Origin: Martinezella lusitana
Lineage (GTDB): Bacteria; Pseudomonadota; Alphaproteobacteria; Rhizobiales; Rhizobiaceae
Direction of reading: 5' to 3'
DNA length: 64,000 nt
Assembly (NCBI RefSeq): GCF_014207095.1
Contig: NZ_JACHBG010000009.1
Span: 161,827 to 225,826 of the forward strand
Below the pieces are notes generated by a model. It ran no database searches. It saw only the letters and a list, made by a program, of their open reading frames with translations, and was not told where the DNA came from. This document shows positions 1-8,873 of the stretch, in pieces; the first letter of the stretch is position 1; each line of letters opens with the position of its first letter. The translations under genes were made by a program, and so were the position numbers.

Positions 1-973
1 ATTGGCCTGCCGCTTCAGCGTTTTTGATTTCACTGGCGCATAGCTTGTCCAGAAACCATTCATAGTTTGCCGATGATGCCGGCGAGATCGACATGTTGTT
101 CCATTGGCCTGGCGCAATGGCGTTACGACAAAACCAGCGGCGATCGACACGCGGTGTGGAAGAAAGCGTCTCGTTGATCGAATAAGTTCCGGCAATGACC
201 GCAACCACCCCTTCGCCGTAGCCACCTGCTCCAAGTGCGGACGCGGTAACGTCATGCAGGCCGGCGACAACGGGCGTGCCTTCGGCAAGGCCTGTGCGTC
301 TTGCCACGGCTTCCGTTACATGTCCGACGACCTCATCGGACCGCGACACAAGCGGCAGCGCGCCCACCACCTCGGCAACGCCGAAGAGCTTCAGCGCATC
401 CGCAGAATAGGCCTGGGTTGAAACATCGGTGAACGAGGTGCTTGCCTCGGTGCGGTCCGTGCCGGTAACGCCCGTCAGGCAAAAGCGCAGCCAGTCCTTG
501 CAGCTTAGAATATGGCCGATTGCAGCGAAGCGCGCGGGCTCATTGGCCTTGATCCACGCAAGCAGCGCCGAAGGTGCTGAGACATGCGGCACCTGACCGG
601 TCAATCGCAAGGATTCGTCGGCAACCGGGCTTTTCAGCCATTGTTCGACGACCGATCCTGCGCGGCTATCGAGAGATAGAATGGCGCGTCCGAGCGGCTT
701 CTTCGCTCTGTCGAGCAGATAGATTCCGTCGCCGTGGGCGGTCGCGGCGATCGCCTGAATGTCGCTTGCAGAGCGATTGCTGAGCTTGATTGCTTCTGCG
801 ATGGCATCTGCAGTCTGCGTCCAGAGCTCGTCCATGTCGCGTTCGACATGGCGAGCGTGCGGCATGAATTGGGTCACGCGGCGCCGTGCGACTGCAAGCG
901 GCGTTCCGTCGACATCGAAGATCACGGCTTTGGTGACGGTGAGACCGCTGTCGATTCCGAGCAGACTCGGCAT
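1..973 (-). CDS. FGGY-family carbohydrate kinase, LyxK-like (3' part cut by window edge)
   Basis: Reading the minus strand from an ATG at 973 gives an open frame of 324 codons that runs off the left edge. The N-terminus GIDSGLTVTKAVIFD is the FGGY phosphate-binding motif. The HGDG segment, the SCKDWLRFCLTG segment and the later AGLHDVTASALG and VIAGTYSI segments follow the order of L-xylulokinase/LyxK-type kinases. A GGGAG ribosome site lies about 8 bases before the start. The predicted role is ATP-dependent phosphorylation of a ketopentose or polyol in the cytoplasm; the substrate cannot be read from sequence. It lies 53 bases after the DeoR regulator and is probably co-transcribed with it. 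It is distinct from the erythritol kinase at 7252. About a third of the usual length of roughly 500 residues is missing only because the window ends. Confidence 0.85.
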   Translation of the reverse strand, partial: MPSLLGIDSGLTVTKAVIFDVDGTPLAVARRRVTQFMPHARHVERDMDELWTQTADAIAEAIKLSNRSASDIQAIAATAHGDGIYLLDRAKKPLGRAILSLDSRAGSVVEQWLKSPVADESLRLTGQVPHVSAPSALLAWIKANEPARFAAIGHILSCKDWLRFCLTGVTGTDRTEASTSFTDVSTQAYSADALKLFGVAEVVGALPLVSRSDEVVGHVTEAVARRTGLAEGTPVVAGLHDVTASALGAGGYGEGVVAVIAGTYSINETLSSTPRVDRRWFCRNAIAPGQWNNMSISPASSANYEWFLDKLCASEIKNAEAAGQ

Positions 974-1026
974 TCCTGTTACTCCCGATGGTGAAGGATC
1001 CGGCGCCGGCCATATGGCCGCAATGG

Positions 1027-1869
1027 TCAGGATCGTTCTTTGTCGCTCCTGGCGACGACCACGTTGATGTTCTTGCTCTGCATGCGTTCGAGATGCGTCG
1101 CCGGGATCTGTTCATCGACGATGACGACGTCGAACTCGTCAAGGGCGGCAAAACTGTGCAGAGCCCGCCGCTCGAACTTGGTGTGGTCCATCAGCAAGAC
1201 GCGTCGCGCCGCACTGTTGAACATCGCGCGCTTGATGTCTACCAGCTCGGGCGACTGATGAAAGACGACGTCATCGATGATGGCCGACATAGAAATGAAG
1301 GCAACATCTGCCCGCAGGCGATTGATTTCATTGATGGTCATGCGGCCCATGAAGGCGTTGCACCAATTGTAATATTGCCCGCCAAGCGCCAAAAGGTTCA
1401 CATCATGCATATCCTTCAGCGCGTTCATCAAGGTCAGTGAATTGGTGATCGCCGTCACCGGGACTTTGGCCGAAAGTTGCGACGCCATCTGCAGGACCGT
1501 GGTGGAATCGTCAAGGAATATCGCCTGGCCGGGTTCGATGAACTGCATGGCGGCGGTCGCGATCATCTTCTTTTCGCTGGCCTGCCGGTTGGCGCGATAA
1601 ACGTCGCTGGATTCGATCAGGCTGGTGGCGGTCGCCGTGACGATGCCGCGCGTCTTGCGCAAGAGGCCGCGGTTGACCAATTCATCGACATCGCGATGCG
1701 CGGTCATCAGGCTGATGCCGAACCGCTCCGTCAAATCCTCGATGCGGATGGAATTCTCCGCCATCACCGCCTCGGCGATCATTTGCCGGCGGGCGATCTG
1801 CCGGGATTGCCGGCTGTCGCTTGGCAGTTCATCCTGGAGGAAGGCAATGGGGCTTGTCTTGTCTGTCAC
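1027..1869 (-). CDS. DeoR-family transcriptional regulator
   Basis: 280 residues starting at GTG, with AGAGG upstream. Residues about 28-80 form the DeoR helix-turn-helix (IRIEDLTERFGISLMTAHRDVDEL). The rest is a DeoR sensor domain of the sugar-phosphate isomerase-like fold, with segments such as DDSTTVLQMA, TNSLTLMNAL and LGGQYY. DeoR proteins usually repress sugar catabolic genes and respond to phosphorylated intermediates. It sits between the transporter genes and the LyxK-like kinase on the same strand, so it is likely to control one or both. It differs clearly from the second DeoR protein at 12529, so the region has two DeoR proteins plus the SorC-type EryD. The ligand is unknown. Confidence 0.85.
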   Translation of the reverse strand: MTDKTSPIAFLQDELPSDSRQSRQIARRQMIAEAVMAENSIRIEDLTERFGISLMTAHRDVDELVNRGLLRKTRGIVTATATSLIESSDVYRANRQASEKKMIATAAMQFIEPGQAIFLDDSTTVLQMASQLSAKVPVTAITNSLTLMNALKDMHDVNLLALGGQYYNWCNAFMGRMTINEINRLRADVAFISMSAIIDDVVFHQSPELVDIKRAMFNSAARRVLLMDHTKFERRALHSFAALDEFDVVIVDEQIPATHLERMQSKNINVVVARSDKERS

Positions 1870-2020
1870 GTTGGCCTCTGACGCTGAGCCTTGCGGATTA
1901 CATTTGCCGCAGCGAATGGAATTCTAGAGAAAAAGAGTAGAAAGAACAGTTCGCTACCGAGATTACTGCAAGTTATGCCTGATGTTTTGTCAGGAAGCCA
2001 CCAGCGGCGGCTGGAAGGAT

Positions 2021-2044
2021 GGGGATGCCGCTTCCGGCACCCCC
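2021..2044 (-). other. Hairpin after the eryG-like gene
   Basis: The arms at 2021-2030 and 2035-2044 form a 10-bp GC-rich stem (one G-T pair) with a 4-base loop, right after the stop of the binding-protein gene. No U-run follows on the minus strand, so it is more likely an mRNA-stabilising or attenuating element than a full intrinsic terminator. It would let the binding protein be made in excess over the downstream regulator and kinase. Confidence 0.5.
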
Positions 2045-2051
2045 GTTATCA

Positions 2052-2999
2052 TTACTGAGCCAGAACGAACGGCGCCGTGTACTTGGCGACATTGTCCTTG
2101 GTGATCAGGAGGCAATCGAAAAGCTGCTTTTCGCTCTTGGCACCGGTCTTGCCGGTCTTCAGGAAGCTGTCGGCCTGCTTGACGGCTTCTTCGGAGAAGA
2201 CTGCGACCGGCTGCAGAACCGTGTACTGCAATTCGCCGGCCTTGATGGCGGCAACTGCGTCCGGCGAACCATCGAAGCCGCCGACCTTGACGTTGGCAAG
2301 CTTGCCGGCTTCCTTGAGAGCGGCAATCGCGCCGAGCGCCATTTCGTCATTGCCGGAGATCAAGCCGATGATATCAGGGTGAGCCTGCAGCATGGACTGC
2401 ATCTTGTTGTGGCCCTGGGTGCGGTCCCAGTTGGCAACTTCCTTGGCAGCCTTCTGCAGGTCCGGGTACTGCGTCAGAACGGTTTCATAGCCGTTCGAAC
2501 GGGTCGCGGCGTTGTTATCGGAGGGCGAGCCGAAGAGTTCGGCATACTTGCCCTTGTCGCCAACGGCTTCGACCCACTGCTGCGCGCCGATAGCGGCACC
2601 CTGAGCGTTGTTGGAAACGAGCTGCGCCTTGGCAAGGCCTTCCTGGTTGATTTCAGCATTGACCAGGAAAACAGGGATGCCGGCGGCAACGGCCTTCTTG
2701 ACCGCGCCGACGGAGCCGTCAGCATTGGCCGGATCGAGGATGATGGCGACCGACTTGTTGGTGATAGCCGTGTCGATCAGGTTGCTCTCGGTGTTGGTAT
2801 CGCCCTTGTGGGCACCGACCGTTGCGGTGTAGCCGAGCTTTTCAGCAGTTGCCTTGGCGACATTGCCCTCGGTCAACCAGTAGGGGTTGGACGGATCGTT
2901 GACGATCACGGTGATCTGGCCGGCGGCCCATGCGGCTCCGGTCAGAAGCGGCGCCACAGCAACCGCTGCCATGACGATGCGCAAACCTTTTTTGAACAT
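2052..2999 (-). CDS. eryG: Sugar ABC transporter periplasmic binding protein (EryG-like)
   Basis: 315 residues. Residues 1-25 are a Sec signal peptide ending in AAWA. The mature protein is a type I periplasmic binding protein (Peripla_BP_4, ribose/xylitol group), with QITVIVNDPSNPYW at the start of the first lobe, DPANADGSV, and SGNDEMALGAIAALKEAG in the second lobe. It captures the sugar alcohol in the periplasm and delivers it to the permease encoded 100 bases upstream. The order ATPase, permease, binding protein, divergent from eryA, matches the known rhizobial erythritol transporter eryEFG, so erythritol is the most likely ligand. The specificity is inferred from position, not from residues. 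Confidence 0.85.
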   Translation of the reverse strand: MFKKGLRIVMAAVAVAPLLTGAAWAAGQITVIVNDPSNPYWLTEGNVAKATAEKLGYTATVGAHKGDTNTESNLIDTAITNKSVAIILDPANADGSVGAVKKAVAAGIPVFLVNAEINQEGLAKAQLVSNNAQGAAIGAQQWVEAVGDKGKYAELFGSPSDNNAATRSNGYETVLTQYPDLQKAAKEVANWDRTQGHNKMQSMLQAHPDIIGLISGNDEMALGAIAALKEAGKLANVKVGGFDGSPDAVAAIKAGELQYTVLQPVAVFSEEAVKQADSFLKTGKTGAKSEKQLFDCLLITKDNVAKYTAPFVLAQ

Positions 3000-3053
3000 T
3001 AGTCTCTCTCCCTTTTGATGAGCTTTGGTGATGCCGGCGGGCCGGCGGTTCTT

Positions 3054-3081
3054 TCACTGGTCGGAAGTCTCCGATCAGTGA
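3054..3081 (-). other. Intercistronic hairpin between permease and binding-protein genes
   Basis: Arms 3054-3065 and 3070-3081 form a 12-bp stem with one mismatch and a 4-base loop, in the roughly 100-base gap between the permease stop and the binding-protein start. No U-run follows. Such stems often protect the binding-protein part of a polycistronic transporter mRNA from decay. Confidence 0.4.
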
Positions 3082-3098
3082 CAAGTTCGTATGCAGCG

Positions 3099-4151
3099 TC
3101 AGCTGGACTTGGTCCGGCGTCCGTACTGGATGCTGTTCATGAGCACGGCGAGCACGATGACGGCACCGGTGAAAACGGTTTGCCAATAAGAGGACACGCC
3201 GATGATCACCAGGCCATCCGACAGAAAGCCAATGACAAAGGCGCCAATCATGGTACCGCGCGCGGTGCCGCGCCCGCCTGTCAATGCCGCTCCACCGATA
3301 ACCACGGCAGCAATTGCGGTTAGCTCATAGGTGTTGCCAGCCATCGGCACGGCGGAGGTCAACTGCGAGGATAGGACTAGACCTGCAACCGCGGCGCAGA
3401 CACCCGACAGAACATAGACTGCAATCTTGACCTGCCTGACCGGAACGCCGGAGAGATCGGCAGCGCGCTCATTGCCGCCTGAAGCATACAGCCAGCGGCC
3501 AAAGGCGGTGCGGCTGAGGACTAGGCCGCAGATAATTGCGAGCGCAGCGAGCACGAGAACGCTGATCGGGATGCCGGCTAGACGGTTGGAACCCAACCAA
3601 GCAAAGCCCGTGTTGCCGAGTTCTGGACGGCCAGCGAGATTGTTGTAGGCAAGGCCGTTGCTCATCAGCAACGCAAAGCCTCGAGCGACGTACAGGACGC
3701 CGAGAGAGGCGACGAAGGCTGGAACGCGCAGGTAAGCGATGAGTACGCCGTTGACTGCGCCAACGATCCCGCCAAGCACGCAAGTCAAGATCACGACGGC
3801 CCATACTGGGGGATAGAGAATGATGCCGAAGCTTGACAGGACGACGCCCTGCATCAGGAAGCCCGCAACACAGCCCGTCAGACCGAGCGTTGAGCCGACT
3901 GACAAGTCAATACCGCCATTGAGGATAACGAGCAGCATGCCAATGGCCAGAATGCCGTAAATGGCAACATGTGATGCCATGATCAAAAAGTTATCCAATG
4001 TGAAGTAATTGGGCGACAGGAAGGAGAAGACCGCGATGATGGCGATCAGCGCGAAGAAGGCGCGCCCTTCCAGGATCAGCCGCACGAGACTGAAATTCCG
4101 CCGCTGTCCGTTCGAAACTGGCTTTTTATCTGTGATGTTCGTGACTGACAT
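3099..4151 (-). CDS. eryF: Ribose-type ABC transporter permease (EryF-like)
   Basis: 350 residues with about ten hydrophobic segments; BPD_transp_2 family (RbsC type). Recognisable parts are NGGIDLSVGSTLGLTG after the third segment and the EAA-like GGNERAADLSGVPVRQVKIAVYVLSG loop region, followed by AVVIGGAALTGGRGT. It forms the membrane channel for the solute delivered by the neighbouring binding protein. It lies 22 bases after the ATPase gene in the same minus-strand operon. Length and motif order are normal for the family. Confidence 0.88.
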   Translation of the reverse strand: MSVTNITDKKPVSNGQRRNFSLVRLILEGRAFFALIAIIAVFSFLSPNYFTLDNFLIMASHVAIYGILAIGMLLVILNGGIDLSVGSTLGLTGCVAGFLMQGVVLSSFGIILYPPVWAVVILTCVLGGIVGAVNGVLIAYLRVPAFVASLGVLYVARGFALLMSNGLAYNNLAGRPELGNTGFAWLGSNRLAGIPISVLVLAALAIICGLVLSRTAFGRWLYASGGNERAADLSGVPVRQVKIAVYVLSGVCAAVAGLVLSSQLTSAVPMAGNTYELTAIAAVVIGGAALTGGRGTARGTMIGAFVIGFLSDGLVIIGVSSYWQTVFTGAVIVLAVLMNSIQYGRRTKSS

Positions 4152-4173
4152 AATCAGTGCTCCATGAATGCGG

Positions 4174-5718
4174 CTAGTGCGCGACCACTGCTTCGCCGGA
4201 GGCGGCCATGATCTTTTCTTTGGGGACGTCGGGACCGAATTCGGCTGATATCTTGCCGCGGTGCATGACGATGATGCGATGGGCGATGCTCAGGCATTCG
4301 GCGACTTCCGACGTCGAATAGATGACCGCCAGACCTTCCTTGGCGCGCTCGGCCAGAAGCTTGAAGACTTCCGCCTTGGCGCCGATGTCGATGCCGCGGC
4401 TCGGCTCGTCGAGCAGGATCACCTTCGGATCCGTCGCCAGCATCTTGCCGATGACGACCTTTTGCTGATTGCCGCCCGAAAGCGAGCCGATCGCAGCCTC
4501 GCCGCCATCGGTCTTGATGTGAACCTTGCGAATGGACGCGTCGACAAGCGAGCGCTCGCGGCCGGTCGACGTAAACAGGCCCTTGGTGAAAGCACCGATG
4601 CTGGCGAGCGACAGGTTGGAGCCAACGGTCATCGTTTGCACGAGGCCGTCGCGCTGCCGATCTTCAGGCACTAGGACCAGGCCCTGGGCGATACGGCCGG
4701 CGATGCTGAGATTGCCGAGGTCACTGTTCCCGAGCAGGACACGGCCACCGCTCGATCTCAGGCGACCTGCGACACATTCGAGCAACTCGGTGCGGCCTGC
4801 GCCCATCAGCCCGTAGATGCAGACGATCTCGCCGGTACGGACCTGAAGCGACATGCGATCGACCGCGTTGTAAGCGGCACCCGAGGGGCCGGGAACGGTG
4901 AGGTTATCGATCGTCAGCGCGACATCGCCCATCTTGTAGCCGCTCGGTGGACTGCCCAGGTCGAAATTGTCGCCGACCATGTTGCGCACGATCCATTCGA
5001 GATCGATGTCCTTGCGCTCGGCATAGGCCGTCATATTGCCGTCGCGCAGAACGACGGCGTGATTGGTGATCTGCAGCGCCTCTTCGAGATGATGCGAGAT
5101 GTAGACGATCGACACGCCGCGGCCGGTCAGATCGCGAATAACCTTGAACAAGACCTCGACTTCGGTGGCACTGAGCGCCGATGTCGGCTCGTCCATAATC
5201 AGGATACGTGAATTGACCGAGAGCGCACGGGCGATCTCGACGATCTGCTGCTGGCCGAGGCGCAGGTCTTCGACTGGGGTGAGCGGATCGATGTCCTCTT
5301 CGAGCTCCTCCATCAGCGCGCGTGTCTGGCGCTCTTCCTCGGCAAAATCGACCACGCCACCTTTCAGGATCTCGCGACCCATGAAGATATTGTCACGGAC
5401 GCTGAGATTGGGAGCGAGGCTCAGTTCCTGATGGATGATGGAAATGCCGCAGGAGCGAGCATGGGTGGAGGAGGCAAAGCTGATAGCGCTGCCATCGAGG
5501 ACGATTTCGCCCGAGCTCGGCTGTATGACGCCGGAGAGGATCTTCATCAACGTCGACTTGCCGGCACCGTTCTCGCCAAAGAGCGTCGTGACTTCGCCGC
5601 TGCGAATGTCGAAATTCACACCCTTGAGGGCATGGACGTTGCCGTAGGACTTGGCAATGTTACGGGCGGCGAGAACAACTTCGCCCGTGCGCGCCTGTTT
5701 TTCTCTCGCCTGGCTCAT
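4174..5718 (-). CDS. eryE: Sugar ABC transporter ATPase, double nucleotide-binding domain (EryE-like)
   Basis: 514 residues with two ABC domains fused, as in RbsA/XylG. The first has Walker A GENGAGKST (about residues 49-57), the signature LRLGQQQIVEIARAL and Walker B ILIMDEP. The second has the degenerate Walker A GLMGAGRTE, the signature LSGGNQQKVVIGK and Walker B VILLDEP. It powers the importer made with the EryF-like permease. Its start ATG overlaps the stop of the upstream DUF2291 gene (ATGA), which means tight translational coupling. Sugar specificity comes from the operon context next to eryA. Confidence 0.9.
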   Translation of the reverse strand: MSQAREKQARTGEVVLAARNIAKSYGNVHALKGVNFDIRSGEVTTLFGENGAGKSTLMKILSGVIQPSSGEIVLDGSAISFASSTHARSCGISIIHQELSLAPNLSVRDNIFMGREILKGGVVDFAEEERQTRALMEELEEDIDPLTPVEDLRLGQQQIVEIARALSVNSRILIMDEPTSALSATEVEVLFKVIRDLTGRGVSIVYISHHLEEALQITNHAVVLRDGNMTAYAERKDIDLEWIVRNMVGDNFDLGSPPSGYKMGDVALTIDNLTVPGPSGAAYNAVDRMSLQVRTGEIVCIYGLMGAGRTELLECVAGRLRSSGGRVLLGNSDLGNLSIAGRIAQGLVLVPEDRQRDGLVQTMTVGSNLSLASIGAFTKGLFTSTGRERSLVDASIRKVHIKTDGGEAAIGSLSGGNQQKVVIGKMLATDPKVILLDEPSRGIDIGAKAEVFKLLAERAKEGLAVIYSTSEVAECLSIAHRIIVMHRGKISAEFGPDVPKEKIMAASGEAVVAH

Positions 5719-6371
5719 TTCAGCTCGACCTTTACGGGAGTGATAAGCCAGTTCTTGGGATTGATGAGTTTGAACACGCCGACAATCGTTGCCGTCTTAC
5801 CCGTCAGCTTTTCCGGGTCGAGGCTGCCAAGGGTCGCCTTCTTCATCTCGTTGTTGATAGCCGAGCCGGCGTCCTGATATTCGATCTGGTTGGTGAACTG
5901 CCCGAACTGAATATTGCCGGTCGCGTCGCGAAGCTCGGTGCCGTTGATCGCCGGTCCGGTCTGGACGCGAATGACAACGCCTTCGGGAAGGCCCTGGACT
6001 CTGAATTCGTTGAGGTTGGCCTTGCGGTCACCAAAAGCGCCGGTGAGGGAGACTGGCAGCACCGGGCCGGTGCTGGTCGCCACACCATATTTCTCGCCCG
6101 CCGCCTTCTTATCAGCGAGGACGGCGGTGGCGAGCGTCACCGCATCGACGGCGCGCTTCTCGATATCCGCCTGTACCTTCGGAAACTCCTGGGCGCCGTA
6201 GCTATTCGGTTGGAAACCCTGTTCGCGCACATCGTGCTGGGAGCCGATCGTGACGACCTTGGTATCGGCGGCAATGGCGCCAATCACGATGACGACTGCG
6301 GCGATGCCGGCTGCGATCTTGAGCTTGGAGCCTGTTGGCTTGGCGGTTGTGTATTGAGTCTGCGTATTCAT
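5715..6371 (-). CDS. DUF2291 membrane-anchored periplasmic protein, first gene of the ery transporter operon
   Basis: 218 residues from an ATG at 6371; a TTG six bases upstream is in frame but is a poorer start. Residues about 17-36 (KLKIAAGIAAVVIVIGAIAA) are a single membrane segment or uncleaved signal, and the rest is a soluble periplasmic domain with VVTIGSQHDVREQGF and ending in a segment with LINPKNWLITPVKVEL. This matches the DUF2291 family, often annotated as a putative lipoprotein, although no lipobox cysteine is present here. The family is repeatedly found with ribose-type ABC transporters for polyols. The role is unknown; an accessory part of the importer is the natural guess. Its stop overlaps the ATPase start. 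Confidence 0.75.
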   Translation of the reverse strand: MNTQTQYTTAKPTGSKLKIAAGIAAVVIVIGAIAADTKVVTIGSQHDVREQGFQPNSYGAQEFPKVQADIEKRAVDAVTLATAVLADKKAAGEKYGVATSTGPVLPVSLTGAFGDRKANLNEFRVQGLPEGVVIRVQTGPAINGTELRDATGNIQFGQFTNQIEYQDAGSAINNEMKKATLGSLDPEKLTGKTATIVGVFKLINPKNWLITPVKVELK

Positions 6372-7251
6372 GTTCAAACGACCTTCGGCGATTGTGCCGG
6401 ATTGCCTGATGGAGAGGGAGAAAAGGTGCTGCGGTGCCGGCTACGATCCAGCTGTGGCCAATGCGCGCACTTGGACCTGCGGGCATTCCGCTCGGCCACA
6501 GGTCGTGCCGCGACGGGAAAGGGAGTTCAGCATCAGGAGCCTCCTCAGCATGCCGAGTGACCGTCTCCTCCGATCGCCCGTCTTGGTTCTGTGGCCATCG
6601 ATATCGACGGCTTCCGTGATAGAGTTGTGTTAATAACCGTATTTCATATGTTATAAATTTCGGAAGGTGTCAATCGGCAAAAGCAAGGCTTTGTCTGTTC
6701 TCCGTGCTCTCGCAAACGTGAGTCCCTCGCCTCCCTACACTCTATCGCTTCCATTCTGCCAATCGTGCGCGGAGTCATCGATCATATTGTGAATGGAGCT
6801 TTTCTAGAGTGCGGAAAAATCCATTATTGCATTGATATAATGAAGTAATATGGAGAGATTGCTCAAGGCGATCGCAACTTGAGTTTGCTTCTCCGCTTGA
6901 CGCATGCGTCCCGAAAGTTCTTTTCCTTGGCCCGCTCCGGCAGCTTCGTCGCCGATCCGAGTAGGACTTCATGCCGTACATTTTAGCTGAAAAAAATTAC
7001 AATACCAGAAAAAAATTACTGCAACTATGATATCTCTGTGTTATAAATGAGAGATCAATATGGTGGTTGCATTTGCGTATGGTTTGGCGGCGTCGAATGC
7101 GACTGATGCTCTATCTAGGGTCGTTCCCCTATGGGTGTAGGCGCGGATGGTTGAAAACGAGCGTTAGGGATAAGACCGGGAGGAATGAATATGTTTTTGG
7201 CGAATGCGAGCGTCCCCGGTGCGGGGCGGGCAGTGATGGGGCAGGTGCACA
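6372..7251. promoter_or_regulatory. Divergent control region between the ery transporter and eryA operons
   Basis: An 880-base region without a convincing gene, much richer in AT than its surroundings between about 6620 and 7070. On the plus strand it has two copies of an extended -10 element (TG, one base, TATAAA) at 6649-6657 and 7039-7047. The same element precedes eryR at 12483. The second copy is flanked by arms ATCTCT and AGAGAT. Promoters for both divergent operons and the EryD and EryR binding sites are expected here. A start at about 7055 would leave a leader of about 200 bases before eryA. Confidence 0.5.
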
Positions 7252-8802
7252 GTGCCTAAGAGTGACGGGATCATCATCGGGATCGATGCGGGAACTTCGG
7301 TTCTCAAGGCAGTCGCCTTCGAGTTGTCCGGCCGGCAGATCGCCTCCGCGTCGGCGCGAAATCGCTATGAGACGGGTGATGATGGTTCCGTAACGCAGTC
7401 GCTGAGGCAAACCTGGGCGGATTGCATCAGCGCACTGCGCGGCCTTGGCGAGAAGGTGGCGAATCTTGCGTCACGCACGGCTGCGATTGCGGTAACGGGG
7501 CAGGGTGATGGCACATGGCTCGTCGGAGCCGGCAATGCTCCTGTCGGAGACGCATGGCTCTGGCTCGATGCACGTGCTGCGCCGACCGTGACGCGGCTGA
7601 GCGCCGGCTCGGACAATCGCGCCCGCTTCGAGGCGACCGGCACGGGCCTCAATACTTGCCAGCAGGGCACGCAGCTCGCCCATATGGACCGCTTCATGCC
7701 GGAACTTCTGGATCGGGCCGAGGCATCGCTTCATTGCAAAGACTGGCTTTATCTCAACCTGACGGGTGTTCGGGCGACCGATCCGTCGGAAGCAAGCTTC
7801 ACCTTCGGCAATTTTCGCAATCGGCAATATGATCCGATCGTTATCGATGCGCTCGGCCTTGCGCGCCGGCGTTCGCTTCTGCCTGACATCATCGATGGTA
7901 CTCAGATCAGCCACCCTCTAACCGCTGACGCGGCAAAAACGGCCGGATTACTGGCGGGAACGCCTGTCTGCCTCGGCTATGTCGATATGGTCATGACCGC
8001 GCTTGGCGCCGGTGTGCGGACGGGCGGTCAGAATGCCGCCTGCTCGACGATCGGTTCAACCGGCGTCCATATGCGTGCGAAAGCCGTGCCGGACGTCCAG
8101 CTCAACGATGAGGGAACCGGCTATGTCATCGCCTTGCCGATCCCGGGCATTGTCACCCAGGTCCAGACCAATATGGGTGCGACCATCAATATCGACTGGA
8201 TTCTTCGGATTGCAGCCGATCTGATGTCCGAAGGCGGCAGGAAAGTTTCCCATTCCGACCTCATAGCGCGCATCGATGCCTGGTTTGCCGAAGCGCGCCC
8301 GACGAACCTACTCTACCATCCGTATATTTCCGAGGCTGGTGAGCGCGGCCCCTTCGTCAACGCCCATGCCCGTGCCGGTTTCACCGGGCTTTCGACGCGG
8401 CACGGCTTTGCCGACATGTTGCGGGCCGTGGTCGAAGGGCTCGGCATGGCCACGCGTGACTGCTATGCGGCCATGGGCGACATGCCGTCGGAGTTGCGCA
8501 TCACCGGGGGCGCTGCCCGTTCGCGCGCACTTCGCGGCTCGCTTTCTGCCGCCGTCAGAGCGCCGGTGCGCATTTCGGATCGCGAGGAGGCCGGTGCTGC
8601 CGGCGTTGCCATGATGGCGGCGGTCGCCATCGGTGCCTACCCCGACATGGACAGCTGTATCGCCGACTGGGTGACGCCGCTGCTCGGCGACGCCGAGGCG
8701 CCGGATGCCGAAAATGCTGCGCGCTATGACCGACTGTTCGACGCCTACAAGGATGTGCGGCAGGCGATCGCGCCGGCTTGGGACAAGCTGGCGCAGCACT
8801 AG
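7252..8802 (+). CDS. eryA: Erythritol kinase EryA (FGGY family)
   Basis: 516 residues from a GTG start with a weak AGG ribosome site. It has the FGGY phosphate-binding motif GIDAGTSVLKAVAFE at residues 9-23, GQGDGTWLVG, the WLWLDARA substrate region, CKDWLYLNLTG, and in the C-terminal ATPase half TIGSTG and LRITGGAARSR. It would phosphorylate erythritol to D-erythritol 1-phosphate (also called L-erythritol 4-phosphate), the first step of the Brucella/Rhizobium ery pathway. The identity rests on the family and the unmistakable order eryA, eryB, eryC, eryD downstream. It heads the plus-strand catabolic operon, divergent from the transporter. Confidence 0.93.
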   Translation: MPKSDGIIIGIDAGTSVLKAVAFELSGRQIASASARNRYETGDDGSVTQSLRQTWADCISALRGLGEKVANLASRTAAIAVTGQGDGTWLVGAGNAPVGDAWLWLDARAAPTVTRLSAGSDNRARFEATGTGLNTCQQGTQLAHMDRFMPELLDRAEASLHCKDWLYLNLTGVRATDPSEASFTFGNFRNRQYDPIVIDALGLARRRSLLPDIIDGTQISHPLTADAAKTAGLLAGTPVCLGYVDMVMTALGAGVRTGGQNAACSTIGSTGVHMRAKAVPDVQLNDEGTGYVIALPIPGIVTQVQTNMGATINIDWILRIAADLMSEGGRKVSHSDLIARIDAWFAEARPTNLLYHPYISEAGERGPFVNAHARAGFTGLSTRHGFADMLRAVVEGLGMATRDCYAAMGDMPSELRITGGAARSRALRGSLSAAVRAPVRISDREEAGAAGVAMMAAVAIGAYPDMDSCIADWVTPLLGDAEAPDAENAARYDRLFDAYKDVRQAIAPAWDKLAQH

Positions 8803-8844
8803 CCGGGCACCGTGAGCGGGCGCCGTATTCAGATTTGATTTGAT

Positions 8845-8859
8845 GATGCCAAAGGCATC
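8845..8859 (+). other. Small stem-loop next to the eryB ribosome site
   Basis: GATGCC and GGCATC are perfect complements around AAA, just before the GAAGGAG ribosome site of eryB. In mRNA this 6-bp hairpin would sit beside the site and could tune eryB translation after eryA. It may also be chance. Confidence 0.3.
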
Positions 8860-8873
8860 CGAAGGAGCATGAC

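Noticed and set aside
2019..3002. Long plus-strand frame of 327 codons
   Set aside because: It lies fully opposite the binding-protein gene, shares its codon phase pattern as a mirror frame, and has no family motifs.
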